Origin: Hyphomicrobiales bacterium
Lineage (GTDB): Bacteria > Pseudomonadota > Alphaproteobacteria > Rhizobiales > Rhizobiaceae
Direction: 5' to 3'
Assembly (NCBI GenBank): GCA_900465685.1
Contig: UEGR01000002.1
Coordinates: 1-51,829, forward strand
DNA: 51,829 bases
Part shown: positions 44,956-51,829 of the stretch, piece by piece
Layout: every line of letters begins with the position of its first letter
Position numbering within the stretch: the first letter of the stretch is position 1
Notes under the pieces: generated by a model
Seen by the model: only the letters and a program-made list of their open reading frames with translations
Told to the model about the DNA's origin: nothing
The model's database searches: none
Translations under genes and position numbers: made by a program

Positions 44956-45308
44956 GCTTCCTATTCCCCGCGCTCTGGTGGTTTGCTGTCCTATTGAGGG
45001 AATGTGAACAGAGTTTGACGTGCCCATATTGTTATCCGTGCCGCCAGCATAATTGTCCAAATCCAATATATGTCGCAGCCTGTGGCGTCCATTTCTGTAG
45101 GAATGATCAGCTTTCTGCAGTCATTAAAGTCATTTATCGCATTAAGCAGGTGTCGATGACACACATACCATAACGACTTGCCAGTCAAAGAGCTTTGGCT
45201 AAAATAGCAATTGCTGCCAATTATGTTGTTCTGTGTTGAACGATGAGGAACTGTGCCTTTCAGTGAGCAAACTGAAGATAGTGAGAGTCGAAATTAAGAA
45301 GGGTTGGA
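44956..45308. other. Intergenic region, nothing recognised
   Basis: About 350 bases between the divergent ProQ/FinO-like and SPFH genes. It presumably carries both promoters. I find no gene, repeat or convincing operator. AAGGG at 45299-45303 serves the SPFH gene. Confidence 0.5.
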
Positions 45309-46364
45309 ATGCTTAATTTGCTTGGGTTCGAATTTTCCAGTTCCATTATTTCCACGCTTGTTTCAGTTATTATTGCCATTCTGGCGATATATCTGGGACT
45401 GCGTTGGCTTAAGAGTTTCTTTGTCATGACGCCGCAGCAGCACGTGAGAATTCTTGAAACGTTCGGCCGTTACACTGGCTATCGTAAAGCGGGTTTGTCG
45501 ATCAAATTTCCTTGGCCATTTCAGCGCGCTCGCTCGCCGTTTTCCTTGCAGACGAAACAGATATCTCTTCAGCTTGGCGTCAAATCCAAAGACAATGCCT
45601 TTGTCACCATGCCGATCAGCCTGCAATATCGGGTTATTCCCTCCGCGGTAGAGGCGGCCTTTTACGAGTTACATAATCCCGAAGAGCAGATCGAATCCTA
45701 CGTCGCAACAGATGCGCGCGCGGTCGCTGCGGCGAGAACATTCGACCAACTTTATACTGATCGCGACGAATTCACGCGCACTGTCCGTGAATCTCTAGAC
45801 GAAGCTATCAATGCATATGGTTATGAGATCCGTGCCGTGTTGATTGATGACCCGCGGCCAACGCCGGAGATGATTTCAGCCTTCAACGAAGTGCTTGCTT
45901 CTCAACGCAGATTGGAAGCGGCGCACAATGATGGAGAGGCTGAGAAAATAAAGCGGACAAAGAGTGCGGAAGCTTCTGCTGCTGCGATGTCAATTACGGC
46001 GCGGGGAATCGCAGCCAGTCGCAGCATTATCGCAGAAGGCAATGCGAGAGCCCTTGCGGCCTTTCGAGCGGATACGACACTGACAGATGCCGATGCCATG
46101 GCATTTATGATGGAAATCAATCGGCTTGAGGCGCTGAGGGATGCTGCGTCCCACGGAGGAAAAACAGTGTTGGTTACAGGAGATGCACATGGTGGATATT
46201 ATGAGACCAGAGCACTCTTAAGTGCGTTGTCAGATGGCGACGGACCGAAATCAGAAAAAGATGCGGGGCGGGAAACTCGTTTGATCGGCACCGTGAAACA
46301 GCAGACCGCTCCGTTAAAGACAGATGAGGATAACGACGAACGGATCAACAAGAAAAATGATTAG
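45309..46364 (+). CDS. SPFH/Band 7 (prohibitin-stomatin-like) membrane protein
   Basis: 351 residues. One N-terminal span (residues 11-34) precedes the SPFH domain (about 35-200), with TPQQHVRILETFGRYTG and DNAFVTMPISLQYRV, then a long charged helix (RRLEAAHNDGEAEKIKRTKSAEASAAAMSITARGIAASR) for oligomerisation. Such proteins form ring scaffolds in the inner membrane and recruit proteases or other partners. The C-terminal 60 residues are disordered and charged. The start follows AAGGG. It overlaps or abuts the next gene. Confidence 0.88.
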   Translation: MLNLLGFEFSSSIISTLVSVIIAILAIYLGLRWLKSFFVMTPQQHVRILETFGRYTGYRKAGLSIKFPWPFQRARSPFSLQTKQISLQLGVKSKDNAFVTMPISLQYRVIPSAVEAAFYELHNPEEQIESYVATDARAVAAARTFDQLYTDRDEFTRTVRESLDEAINAYGYEIRAVLIDDPRPTPEMISAFNEVLASQRRLEAAHNDGEAEKIKRTKSAEASAAAMSITARGIAASRSIIAEGNARALAAFRADTTLTDADAMAFMMEINRLEALRDAASHGGKTVLVTGDAHGGYYETRALLSALSDGDGPKSEKDAGRETRLIGTVKQQTAPLKTDEDNDERINKKND

Positions 46365-46812
46365 TGGTTCGGGTCAAAAGCTTCCTGAAACAGACGAAGT
46401 CATCAGGATTTCTGCAGGGAGAAGAAGGCCGCTAATCAGATCATTCGCGGCTGCGCTCTTTTGCGCCATCTCCGCGGGACCCGCAGCTTCCGGCGGTGTC
46501 GTCGAAATTGACTTGCAAAACGGACTATCGGCCTGCGTCGATCTGAAGCCCGGGCAGGTGAAGAGGCAGGCGAACATTGTATCCTTCGACGCGAGGTTTA
46601 ATTTGCACCGGTCGATCGGAATGTGTGGATGCATGTCTGCATTGGTAAATTTCACCGCCAGCGTGGACGTCAATGGCATACGCCAGAAACTGCAGCAAGG
46701 CATCATTTCACTTGCACGAGAAGGCGATAGAACACTGATCCTCGCATCGGATCAGAATTTGATTGCCGGTAAAGATGTCCGTGTCGAACTGTCCTGCGCC
46801 GGGCCACTGTGA
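46357..46812 (+). CDS. Exported cysteine-containing hypothetical protein (DUF2195-like?)
   Basis: 151 residues from the ATG at 46357, overlapping the SPFH stop; an ATG at 46324 is also in frame. A signal-anchor segment (LIRSFAAALFCAISAGPAASG) lies unusually far in, after about 28 polar residues. The mature part has four cysteines (ACVDL, MCGCMS, LSCAG). The pattern of a Cys-rich SIGMCGCMSALVNF stretch reminds me of DUF2195 periplasmic proteins, but I am not sure. No other function is visible. Confidence 0.55.
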   Translation: MISGSGQKLPETDEVIRISAGRRRPLIRSFAAALFCAISAGPAASGGVVEIDLQNGLSACVDLKPGQVKRQANIVSFDARFNLHRSIGMCGCMSALVNFTASVDVNGIRQKLQQGIISLAREGDRTLILASDQNLIAGKDVRVELSCAGPL

Positions 46813-46925
46813 CTGAATAGATTTTGCTGCACGAACGCTATCATGACGCAAGTTTTGACTAATTTTCCATCTCAGCGATCCAGATTCAACCTGGTCGCGC
46901 TTAAGTTGATGTAATGGTGCCCTGA

Positions 46926-47438
46926 ATGAAAAATAGAACGTTTATAGCGGTCGTCATCGCGATTGCACTTGTCGGAATTAATGTCCCTGTGCGGGCCGAC
47001 GGTTTCAAAATCCACGAGCTCACGCCCATCAAGCAAGAGTTCTGGTCAATTTTCGATGCCTTCGCGCATCATGCAGAAGAACCGACCAACTTTCGGATGT
47101 CCTGCTGCGGAACAGATGATGACCAGCATTTGATGATCGCTATCGATCGTCATGTCGATGAGCAGGGACAGGAAAACAGAACCGACGAAGGTTATCTCAA
47201 AGAGTTGGACGTCAGTTCCGAAAAAATCGGTTTCAAGATTGAGAAGATCGATGTGTCCCCTGCAATTGGACGACTTATCCGCCTTCCGAATGTAGGTGGC
47301 CTCAAGGGGGTGAATATTTTTGTCGTAGAAGCCGGAGACAGGCTCACAATCCAGTCGGCTGCGCCGACCGAAGAGACCGCTGAGAACAATGCACGGAAGG
47401 CCTTGGAAATCGCAAAGAAGTCCATCATTGGGCGATGA
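46926..47438 (+). CDS. Exported hypothetical protein
   Basis: 170 residues with a clear signal peptide (residues 1-24, AVVIAIALVGINVPVRA). The mature protein is acidic, has a CC pair (FRMSCCGTDDDQH) and ends in a Lys/Ala-rich helix (ENNARKALEIAKKSII). I do not recognise the family. It follows the previous gene by 113 bases on the same strand, so the SPFH gene and the two exported proteins may work together. Confidence 0.6.
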   Translation: MKNRTFIAVVIAIALVGINVPVRADGFKIHELTPIKQEFWSIFDAFAHHAEEPTNFRMSCCGTDDDQHLMIAIDRHVDEQGQENRTDEGYLKELDVSSEKIGFKIEKIDVSPAIGRLIRLPNVGGLKGVNIFVVEAGDRLTIQSAAPTEETAENNARKALEIAKKSIIGR

Positions 47439-47561
47439 CCCGGTCTATGGGTTAAGCGCTTTATTCAATTGTCTTCTGTTAAGTTTCAGCCCAGCGTTTC
47501 GGAGGAAATTTCATAGATAGAAAACTGAAATCAAAAACAATGTCATTCTTCGCTTTAGCAA

Positions 47562-47795
47562 TCACAGCGCTTGCAAACGATAGGCAGCTGCGAAAGCGGA
47601 CAGGTCGTTGTGTACTTCAGTTACATTGCCGGCAGATCGCAGTTCGATGCGATCATCAGTGTGGGTGCAAACATCAATGATTGCCTCACCGAGAGCAAAT
47701 GCGTCAAAGGAAGCGTTAAGTAGCTGGCCGCCACCTTCATTCAGGACTTGTATCGCTTTGTAAAGCGCTTGGGCTTGAGCGTCGTTTAAAAGCAT
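47562..47795 (-). CDS. Small hypothetical protein
   Basis: 77 residues from the ATG at 47795, which follows GGAG at good spacing. A TTG at 47810 is less likely. It has an acidic, mostly helical sequence (LLNDAQAQALYKAIQVLN, FDAFALGEAIIDVC) without signal peptide or membrane span. Family unknown. Confidence 0.55.
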   Translation of the reverse strand: MLLNDAQAQALYKAIQVLNEGGGQLLNASFDAFALGEAIIDVCTHTDDRIELRSAGNVTEVHNDLSAFAAAYRLQAL

Positions 47796-47906
47796 GGGCG
47801 GCTCCGTCAATCTAGGTCAAATGTGAATTTAATCATAGCTCACGGCCGTGTTGAAAGAATTCGAGCTCCGTTGCGTTCTCTTTTGAGAAGTCTTCCAATG
47901 AAAGAC

Positions 47907-47941
47907 GAACAGGTGACCGGCGTGTAGGAAGTCACCTGTTC
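47907..47941 (-). terminator. Hairpin after the SyrB-like gene
   Basis: GAACAGGTGAC (47907-47917) and GTCACCTGTTC (47931-47941) form a perfect 11-bp stem with a 13-base loop, 38 bases past the SyrB-like stop on the minus strand. No strong T tract follows. Confidence 0.55.
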
Positions 47942-47978
47942 TGATGGCGCTTTGCAGATACTATGATTGCAACTAGAC

Positions 47979-48491
47979 TCAAGCTTGGCTGAGACATCTG
48001 CGCAATTCTGCATTTTCTGCGCGTAGTTTTGTGGCGAGTTCCTTGCGCAGCTTCAGGTTTTCCGCTTCCAGTGTAATCAGAGTTTTTAGATCGTCGCTCG
48101 CCCCGACTGTCGTTTTTGCCTTTGCTGCTACCGGCGCTGTTTTGCCAGCGGCATTCTTCCAGTTGTAATAAGTCTGTTCGCTGACTTCCAACTGCTGCAG
48201 CGCGGCTTTCAATGTGGTCTTGCCGCTTTTGGTCGTCTTTTCAACGGAAGCAAGAATTGAAGCGCGTTGCGCGGGAGTATACTTCTTGACCGTGCGGGTG
48301 GCTGGCTCTGCTGCAACGGGGGCTGTTTTTGCTGCGGCTTTGGTCGCTTTAGCTGCAGGTGAAGCCGCCTTTAAGGGCTTAGGCTCAGCTTTCTTGCGTG
48401 GTGCACGGGCTTTCTTCTTGATGTCCACAGGCTCGGCGGCTCGCACCTCGACTGGCGTCTCGTTTCCTGCTGCAATGGTTTCGTCTGCCAT
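47979..48491 (-). CDS. SyrB-like protein with helix-turn-helix and Lys/Ala-rich N-terminus
   Basis: 170 residues. The first 70 are Lys/Ala/Pro-rich and disordered (KKKARAPRKKAEPKPLKAA). Then comes a transposase-8-like helix-turn-helix (KYTPAQRASILASVEKTTKSG with LQQLEVSEQTYYNWK) and a C-terminal coiled coil (DLKTLITLEAENLKLRKEL). This layout matches SyrB of Sinorhizobium, which affects expression of the symbiotic regulator syrM, and SyrB-like proteins in Brucella. The target here is unknown. GGAG lies eight bases before the ATG at 48491. Confidence 0.78.
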   Translation of the reverse strand: MADETIAAGNETPVEVRAAEPVDIKKKARAPRKKAEPKPLKAASPAAKATKAAAKTAPVAAEPATRTVKKYTPAQRASILASVEKTTKSGKTTLKAALQQLEVSEQTYYNWKNAAGKTAPVAAKAKTTVGASDDLKTLITLEAENLKLRKELATKLRAENAELRRCLSQA

Positions 48492-48819
48492 AGTGATTTC
48501 TCCGGATTGATACTCGAAAATTCATTTAGGCGTCAAAGATATAGGTCAATAGCTCATGTAACAATAAGGCGGTGTACATCATGTGTCCAAGATGAGATAG
48601 GCTTGTCGTCAGAGCGTGCTGATTGGAACATACGCTCTATCGAATGTTGAAAATCCACGCATAATACGCAGCTTCAGGTAAAAGCCCTTTGACGCGCGTG
48701 GAACGCACGTCAACCTTTCTCGGGAAAGCTGCTCACGGATGAAAAGTTCAATTCGCACGGGGCACGGCAATGGCCGGACGAGCAGGACACTAGAAGGTGT
48801 TTTCGAAAGCACTTATGCA
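48492..48819. other. Intergenic region between the SyrB-like gene and the IS relic
   Basis: About 330 bases with the SyrB-like promoter at its left end. I see no gene or RNA. A short CACGCGCGT/ACGCACG-type G+C-rich patch near 48690-48712 is not a convincing structure. Confidence 0.45.
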
Positions 48820-49230
48820 GGATTTGTTGCAAATTTTTCACCTCTTCCAAGCATGCGTCTTTGCTTTGTATAGTCGAGGAAGGCGTGAAGCGGATGGCAG
48901 TCGAATTCAAGGGCGCACATTTTCCCAAGGTGTCATCCCTGCTGCAGCCCTCTTTTATATTCGCTATCCGTCTCTTGTCGTGAGCTTCAGAAGATCCTGA
49001 CTGAGCGCGGCATAGTCGTTGATCGCTCGGCTTATACCGATGGGTTATTGGCTACTCTCCTTAGATTGACGCATAGGCACAATTGCGAAAACGACATACG
49101 GCTAGCTCCGGGCGTGTTGACTACACCTATCTCAAGGTTCGCGGCCAATGGGTCACTCGTATCGTGTGGATGATCGCGATGGCCAAATTCGAGGGTACCC
49201 ATCTCGTTCCGGTTATCCGCCCGCAGTCGG
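48820..49230 (+). mobile_element. Degenerate relic of an IS6-family element
   Basis: The left end GGATTTGTTGCAAA (48820-48833) matches 11 of 14 bases of the IS6-type terminal repeat seen at 2419. Transposase fragments follow on the plus strand in changing frames: FKGAHFPK near 48904, VIPAAALFYIRYPS near 48932-48975, a LTERGIVVDRSA-like piece near 48995-49030, and DYTYLKVRGQW near 49112-49150, which covers the first catalytic Asp. The right end and the rest of the gene are missing. It is clearly older and more decayed than the element at 2419-3311. Confidence 0.72.
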
Positions 49231-49237
49231 TATCAGA

Positions 49238-49269
49238 TTGACAATATGATATCATGACATCATGATGTC
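49238..49269 (+). promoter_or_regulatory. Promoter and palindromic operator of the HutC-type regulator
   Basis: TTGACA (49238-49243), a 17-base spacer and CATGAT (49261-49266) form a good promoter. Two palindromes overlap it: ATGATATCAT (49246-49255) and the perfect 14-bp GACATCATGATGTC (49256-49269). The predicted start of transcription falls at or next to the ATG at 49273, and no ribosome binding site is seen, so the mRNA may be leaderless. Confidence 0.62.
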
Positions 49270-49272
49270 TTT

Positions 49273-50016
49273 ATGAAGATAGAGACCAGTGCCGCTCCCC
49301 TTTACGCTAAGGTCGAGGCCACGTTGGCTTCGGAAATTGCGTCAGCCCTATTGCCTTTTGGGTCGCAACTTCCGCCGGAAGATGATTTGACGGAGAGGTT
49401 CGGTGTCAGCCGGACGACCGTTCGCAAAGCCGTTGAAAATTTGGTCGCGCGCGGACTGCTTGAGATTAGACGGGGAAAGGGCACTTTCGTTACCGAGCCC
49501 AAAATCAGGCAGGAATTGACCGAGTTGAGCGGCTTTGTGGAAGACATGATTGCGTTGGGTCGCAATCCAACTGCGAAGCTTCTGGATAAACGGCTTGTGC
49601 CCGCCAGTGGCGTGGTCGCTAAACACTTGAATCTTCCGCAGGGCGCGCAGGTCTACCGCATCGAGCGCGTGCGTTTGGCTGATGGCATCGCCATGTCTTT
49701 TGATGAAACGTATCTGCCCATGGATATTGGCGAGAAGATCGTGAGTAACGATCTGGAGGCTGAGCCAATTTTCTCTTTGCTCGAAAACAAGTATGGCCTC
49801 CCGCTCTTTGAAGCGGAATATCAGCTTGAGGCCGCAATAGCCGATGATCGCGTGGCTCAAGCCTTGGGGATTGCACCCACCAGTCCGATATTCCTCATTG
49901 AGCGAACGTCTTATTGTGAAGGGCCGAGGCCAATTGATTATGAGAAGCTCTATTATCGGGGAGATCTGATCAAATTCAGCACGCGCTTGTTGCGCCGTCA
50001 GGGGCAGACTCGGTGA
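49273..50016 (+). CDS. GntR-family transcriptional regulator, HutC/UTRA subfamily
   Basis: 247 residues. The N-terminal winged helix is seen in ALLPFGSQLPPEDDLTERFGV with SRTTVRKAVENLVARGLLEIRRGKGTFV (about residues 28-77). The UTRA ligand domain follows from about 95 (LPQGAQVYRIERVRLADGIAMSFDETYLP, and the closing YYRGDLIKFSTRL). These regulators respond to small ligands such as histidine-pathway or sugar compounds. The stop overlaps the TauE/SafE start, so it is the first gene of a three-gene operon and probably autoregulates through the palindrome over its promoter. Confidence 0.93.
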   Translation: MKIETSAAPLYAKVEATLASEIASALLPFGSQLPPEDDLTERFGVSRTTVRKAVENLVARGLLEIRRGKGTFVTEPKIRQELTELSGFVEDMIALGRNPTAKLLDKRLVPASGVVAKHLNLPQGAQVYRIERVRLADGIAMSFDETYLPMDIGEKIVSNDLEAEPIFSLLENKYGLPLFEAEYQLEAAIADDRVAQALGIAPTSPIFLIERTSYCEGPRPIDYEKLYYRGDLIKFSTRLLRRQGQTR

Positions 50017-50882
50017 CAAGCACATTCGATGTTGGGGCGATCAGCGCTTTCTGGCTGTTTGTTGCGGCCTTCGGTGCGAGCGCACTTGGTGGCGTTCTGG
50101 GTATGGCGAGCGGCATTTTTATTGTGCCGGTTCTTACATTTGCTTTCGGTATCGATATTCATGCGGCGATCGCTGCGAGTCTCGTGTCGGTGATCGCATG
50201 TTCCTGCGGCAGTGCGGCGCCGCTCCTGAAAAAGCGGCTGACCAATATTCGTTTGGCCATCGTTCTTGAGACAGCAACAACGCTGGGCGCTCTGACCGGC
50301 GTTTTCCTTATTGGGATTGTTGCAACCGCTTATCTCTACTTGCTATTTGCAGCAATTCTCGCGGTGTCTGCGCAGCAAATGCTGGCGCGCCGAAGCGAAG
50401 CACCTCAAATGAGCACACCTGCCTCTCAAAGCTGGGCGACGGCGCTGCGTTTACACTCGACTGGTTTGGATGAGGCAAGCGGCGCGTTCAGGCCGTATCA
50501 TGTCGGTTCGGTACCGCTCGGCTTGTCACTGATGTATGGGGCGGGTCTGGTTTCGGCGCTACTGGGGATTGGCAGTGGTGTTCTAAAAATTCCGGCAATG
50601 GATACCGCACTTCGGCTTCCGCTCAAGGTGTCCTCTGCGACGTCAAATTTTATGATCGGCGTAACTGCCGCCGCAAGCGCCGGTGCTTACTTCATGCGCG
50701 GCGACATCGATACAACCATCGCTGGTCCAGTCGCGCTTGGTTCAGTCATTGGGTCGATTGCGGGTGCTCGGATGCTGGTGGGTTTGCCCAGCGAAAAACT
50801 CCGCATCTTCTTCATAATGGTGCTTGTGCTGCTTGCTGTTGTAATGGCGACGACCGGTTTCGACCTCTTCCTCAGAATGTGA
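50013..50882 (+). CDS. TauE/SafE-family (sulfite/organic anion exporter-like) membrane protein
   Basis: 289 residues with about eight hydrophobic spans in two repeats (ALGGVLGMASGIFIVPVLTFAFGIDIHAAIAASLVSVIA, and ALLGIGSGVLKIPAMDTALRLP). The repeated GxGSG/ASG motif followed by a proline is the family signature. The start is a GTG at 50013 that overlaps the regulator stop (GTGA). Members move sulfite, sulfoacetate or other small organic anions. The substrate here is unknown. It overlaps the next gene by four bases. Confidence 0.88.
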   Translation: MTSTFDVGAISAFWLFVAAFGASALGGVLGMASGIFIVPVLTFAFGIDIHAAIAASLVSVIACSCGSAAPLLKKRLTNIRLAIVLETATTLGALTGVFLIGIVATAYLYLLFAAILAVSAQQMLARRSEAPQMSTPASQSWATALRLHSTGLDEASGAFRPYHVGSVPLGLSLMYGAGLVSALLGIGSGVLKIPAMDTALRLPLKVSSATSNFMIGVTAAASAGAYFMRGDIDTTIAGPVALGSVIGSIAGARMLVGLPSEKLRIFFIMVLVLLAVVMATTGFDLFLRM

Positions 50883-51211
50883 TCGGAACTAACAGTATGA
50901 GAGAACGCAGAAATTCAACCGAGAGCATGGAAAATGCGATTGCAGGATTGCTACATTATGGAACGATGCTCGCTTCATTCATCATTGCGATCGGGTTGAT
51001 CTCCCCATGGCTGAGCCCATTGGGTATGTTTATAGCTGTCCTCAATGGAGGCGACTTGATAAAGGCCGGCGTCGTAATGTTCATTCTGCTTCCCGTCGCC
51101 CGCGTCGCTCTTATGCTTATCCAATTTGCACAAGTGCGCGACGTCGTCTATGCCGCGATTTCCGGCATGGTCCTTGTAATAATTGGAATAGGATTTGTGG
51201 TGGGATTGTGA
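50879..51211 (+). CDS. DUF1634 membrane protein
   Basis: 110 residues, three membrane spans (LHYGTMLASFIIAIGLIS, GVVMFILLPVARVALMLI and ISGMVLVIIGIGFVVGL). DUF1634 proteins usually sit directly behind a TauE/SafE gene and are thought to be an accessory subunit. The GTG at 50879 overlaps the TauE/SafE stop; an ATG at 50897 is an alternative. Confidence 0.82.
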   Translation: MIGTNSMRERRNSTESMENAIAGLLHYGTMLASFIIAIGLISPWLSPLGMFIAVLNGGDLIKAGVVMFILLPVARVALMLIQFAQVRDVVYAAISGMVLVIIGIGFVVGL

Positions 51212-51571
51212 AGTAGACCACTCGTTCAGAGGTTCGAGCACCGAAATGACGAGTGTTATTCGCGTCAGCCATCACTGTTTTAGAACAGACAAGCCGCGAA
51301 GTTGGCTATGTTCGACCGCGTGGGATATTGACTGGCAATCAGCACATCTCCCAATGGCAGGGGGCAGTTATTCACATCCATTCAGGGCGAGAGGGTGCCG
51401 TAACTTGCAATCACATAGGGGTTGGCTGCGGGTAATGGCCACTTTCCCGTTTCTTCTGGCATAGTAAACCTACTGTTTTTCGCATAAAGCAGGAGGGTGC
51501 GCTTATTGGAACAAGTCGGTTCAAGCCCCTTCTGAAGGACTGCGGGCCATTGGTTTAACCCGCAGCTTTAT
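51212..51571. other. Intergenic region between convergent genes
   Basis: 360 bases between the DUF1634 gene and the aldehyde dehydrogenase. Apart from the terminator hairpin at 51540-51565 I see no gene, repeat or RNA. A short open frame at 51195-51464 has no family resemblance or ribosome binding site. Confidence 0.5.
51540..51565 (-). terminator. Terminator hairpin of the aldehyde dehydrogenase gene
   Basis: CTGCGGG (51540-51546) and CCCGCAG (51559-51565) form a perfect 7-bp stem with a 12-base loop, seven bases beyond the minus-strand stop. TCCTT follows. Confidence 0.55.
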
Positions 51572-51829
51572 TTACGCGAGATCAGCAGGCAGCACATCGG
51601 CTGGGATGTTCTGGTAGCTGACGGGACGCAGGAAGCGACGGATGGACATGGTTCCGACGCTGGTCGCACCGAAATTCGTGCTGGCCGGGTAGGGGCCGCC
51701 ATGAACCATCGAATCGACCACTTCCACGCCGGTCGGGAAACCGTTGGCCAGAACGCGTCCGGCCTTGCGTTCCAGAACCGGCAAAAGCTTGCGCGCGTCT
51801 GCGGCGTCGTCCTTGTCCATATGCAGGGT
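51572..51829 (-). CDS. NADP-dependent aldehyde dehydrogenase, alpha-ketoglutaric semialdehyde type (3' part)
   Basis: Only the last 86 or so codons lie in the window; the frame is open to base 51829 and the gene begins beyond it. The sequence GRVLANGFPTGVEVVDSMV then HGGPYPASTNFGATSVGTMS and IRRFLRPVSYQNIPADVLPA is the characteristic C-terminus of the 2,5-dioxovalerate/alpha-ketoglutaric semialdehyde dehydrogenases that oxidise 2,5-dioxopentanoate to 2-oxoglutarate in pentose, hydroxyproline and glucarate catabolism. The catalytic Cys and Glu lie outside the window. Confidence 0.85.
   Translation of the reverse strand, partial: TLHMDKDDAADARKLLPVLERKAGRVLANGFPTGVEVVDSMVHGGPYPASTNFGATSVGTMSIRRFLRPVSYQNIPADVLPADLA

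Noticed and set aside
51505..51570. tRNA-like stretch with GGTTCAAGCC
   Set aside because: No acceptor stem or anticodon arm can be built around it; the adjacent fold is the terminator hairpin at 51540-51565.

Overview
The window looks like part of a large secondary replicon (chromid or megaplasmid) of an alphaproteobacterium of the Rhizobiales, most likely Brucellaceae (Ochrobactrum/Brucella). The reasons are a complete repABC replication and partition cassette with its antisense RNA and parS-like palindromes, a SyrB-like protein, FCD-type GntR regulators and a complete urtABCDE urea transporter. The genus is inferred from remembered protein resemblance, not from a search.

Left end (1-5200), a decayed and rearranged area. 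It holds a phenol 2-monooxygenase pseudogene with an in-frame amber codon, a 3' fragment of a ROK-family gene, one IS6-family element (2419-3311) whose transposase is frameshifted, and a UvrD-type helicase pseudogene. The helicase lost its Walker A region where the IS ends. The IS has no matching 8-bp flanks, so it probably marks an IS-mediated deletion or fusion.

5249-10500, a minus-strand transport and metabolism block. The order is GGCT-like protein, polar amino acid type ABC transporter (binding protein, permease, ATPase), FCD GntR regulator, VOC-fold enzyme and EamA permease. It is probably driven from a consensus-like promoter at 10609-10636 that is overlapped by an inverted repeat.

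11066-21271, a urea and nitrogen block. urtABCDE runs on the minus strand. Divergent from it are a very large hybrid histidine kinase, whose sensor half is an NCS1-type permease joined through a cysteine-rich stretch, and its LuxR-type response regulator. An 11-bp inverted repeat lies between the two units.

21300-24400, an island-like stretch entered through a 25% G+C intergenic region. It carries acetoacetate decarboxylase, a damaged 3-hydroxybutyrate dehydrogenase and a secreted esterase.

24450-36341 holds a DUF4239 membrane protein, an MliC-like lysozyme inhibitor, sbcDC, a divergent NarL-type regulator and hybrid kinase pair, and a 1241-residue autotransporter with about thirteen 21-residue repeats.

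37195-45000, replicon maintenance. A serine recombinase, a GreA/GreB-fold protein, repA, repB, an antisense RNA and repC are followed by small proteins, a cold-shock protein and a ProQ/FinO-family RNA-binding protein. The last is notable beside an antisense-RNA-controlled replicon.

45309-51829 holds an SPFH protein, small secreted hypotheticals, a SyrB-like protein, a relic of a second IS6-family element, a HutC-type GntR regulator with TauE/SafE and DUF1634 membrane proteins, and the 3' end of an aldehyde dehydrogenase that runs off the window.
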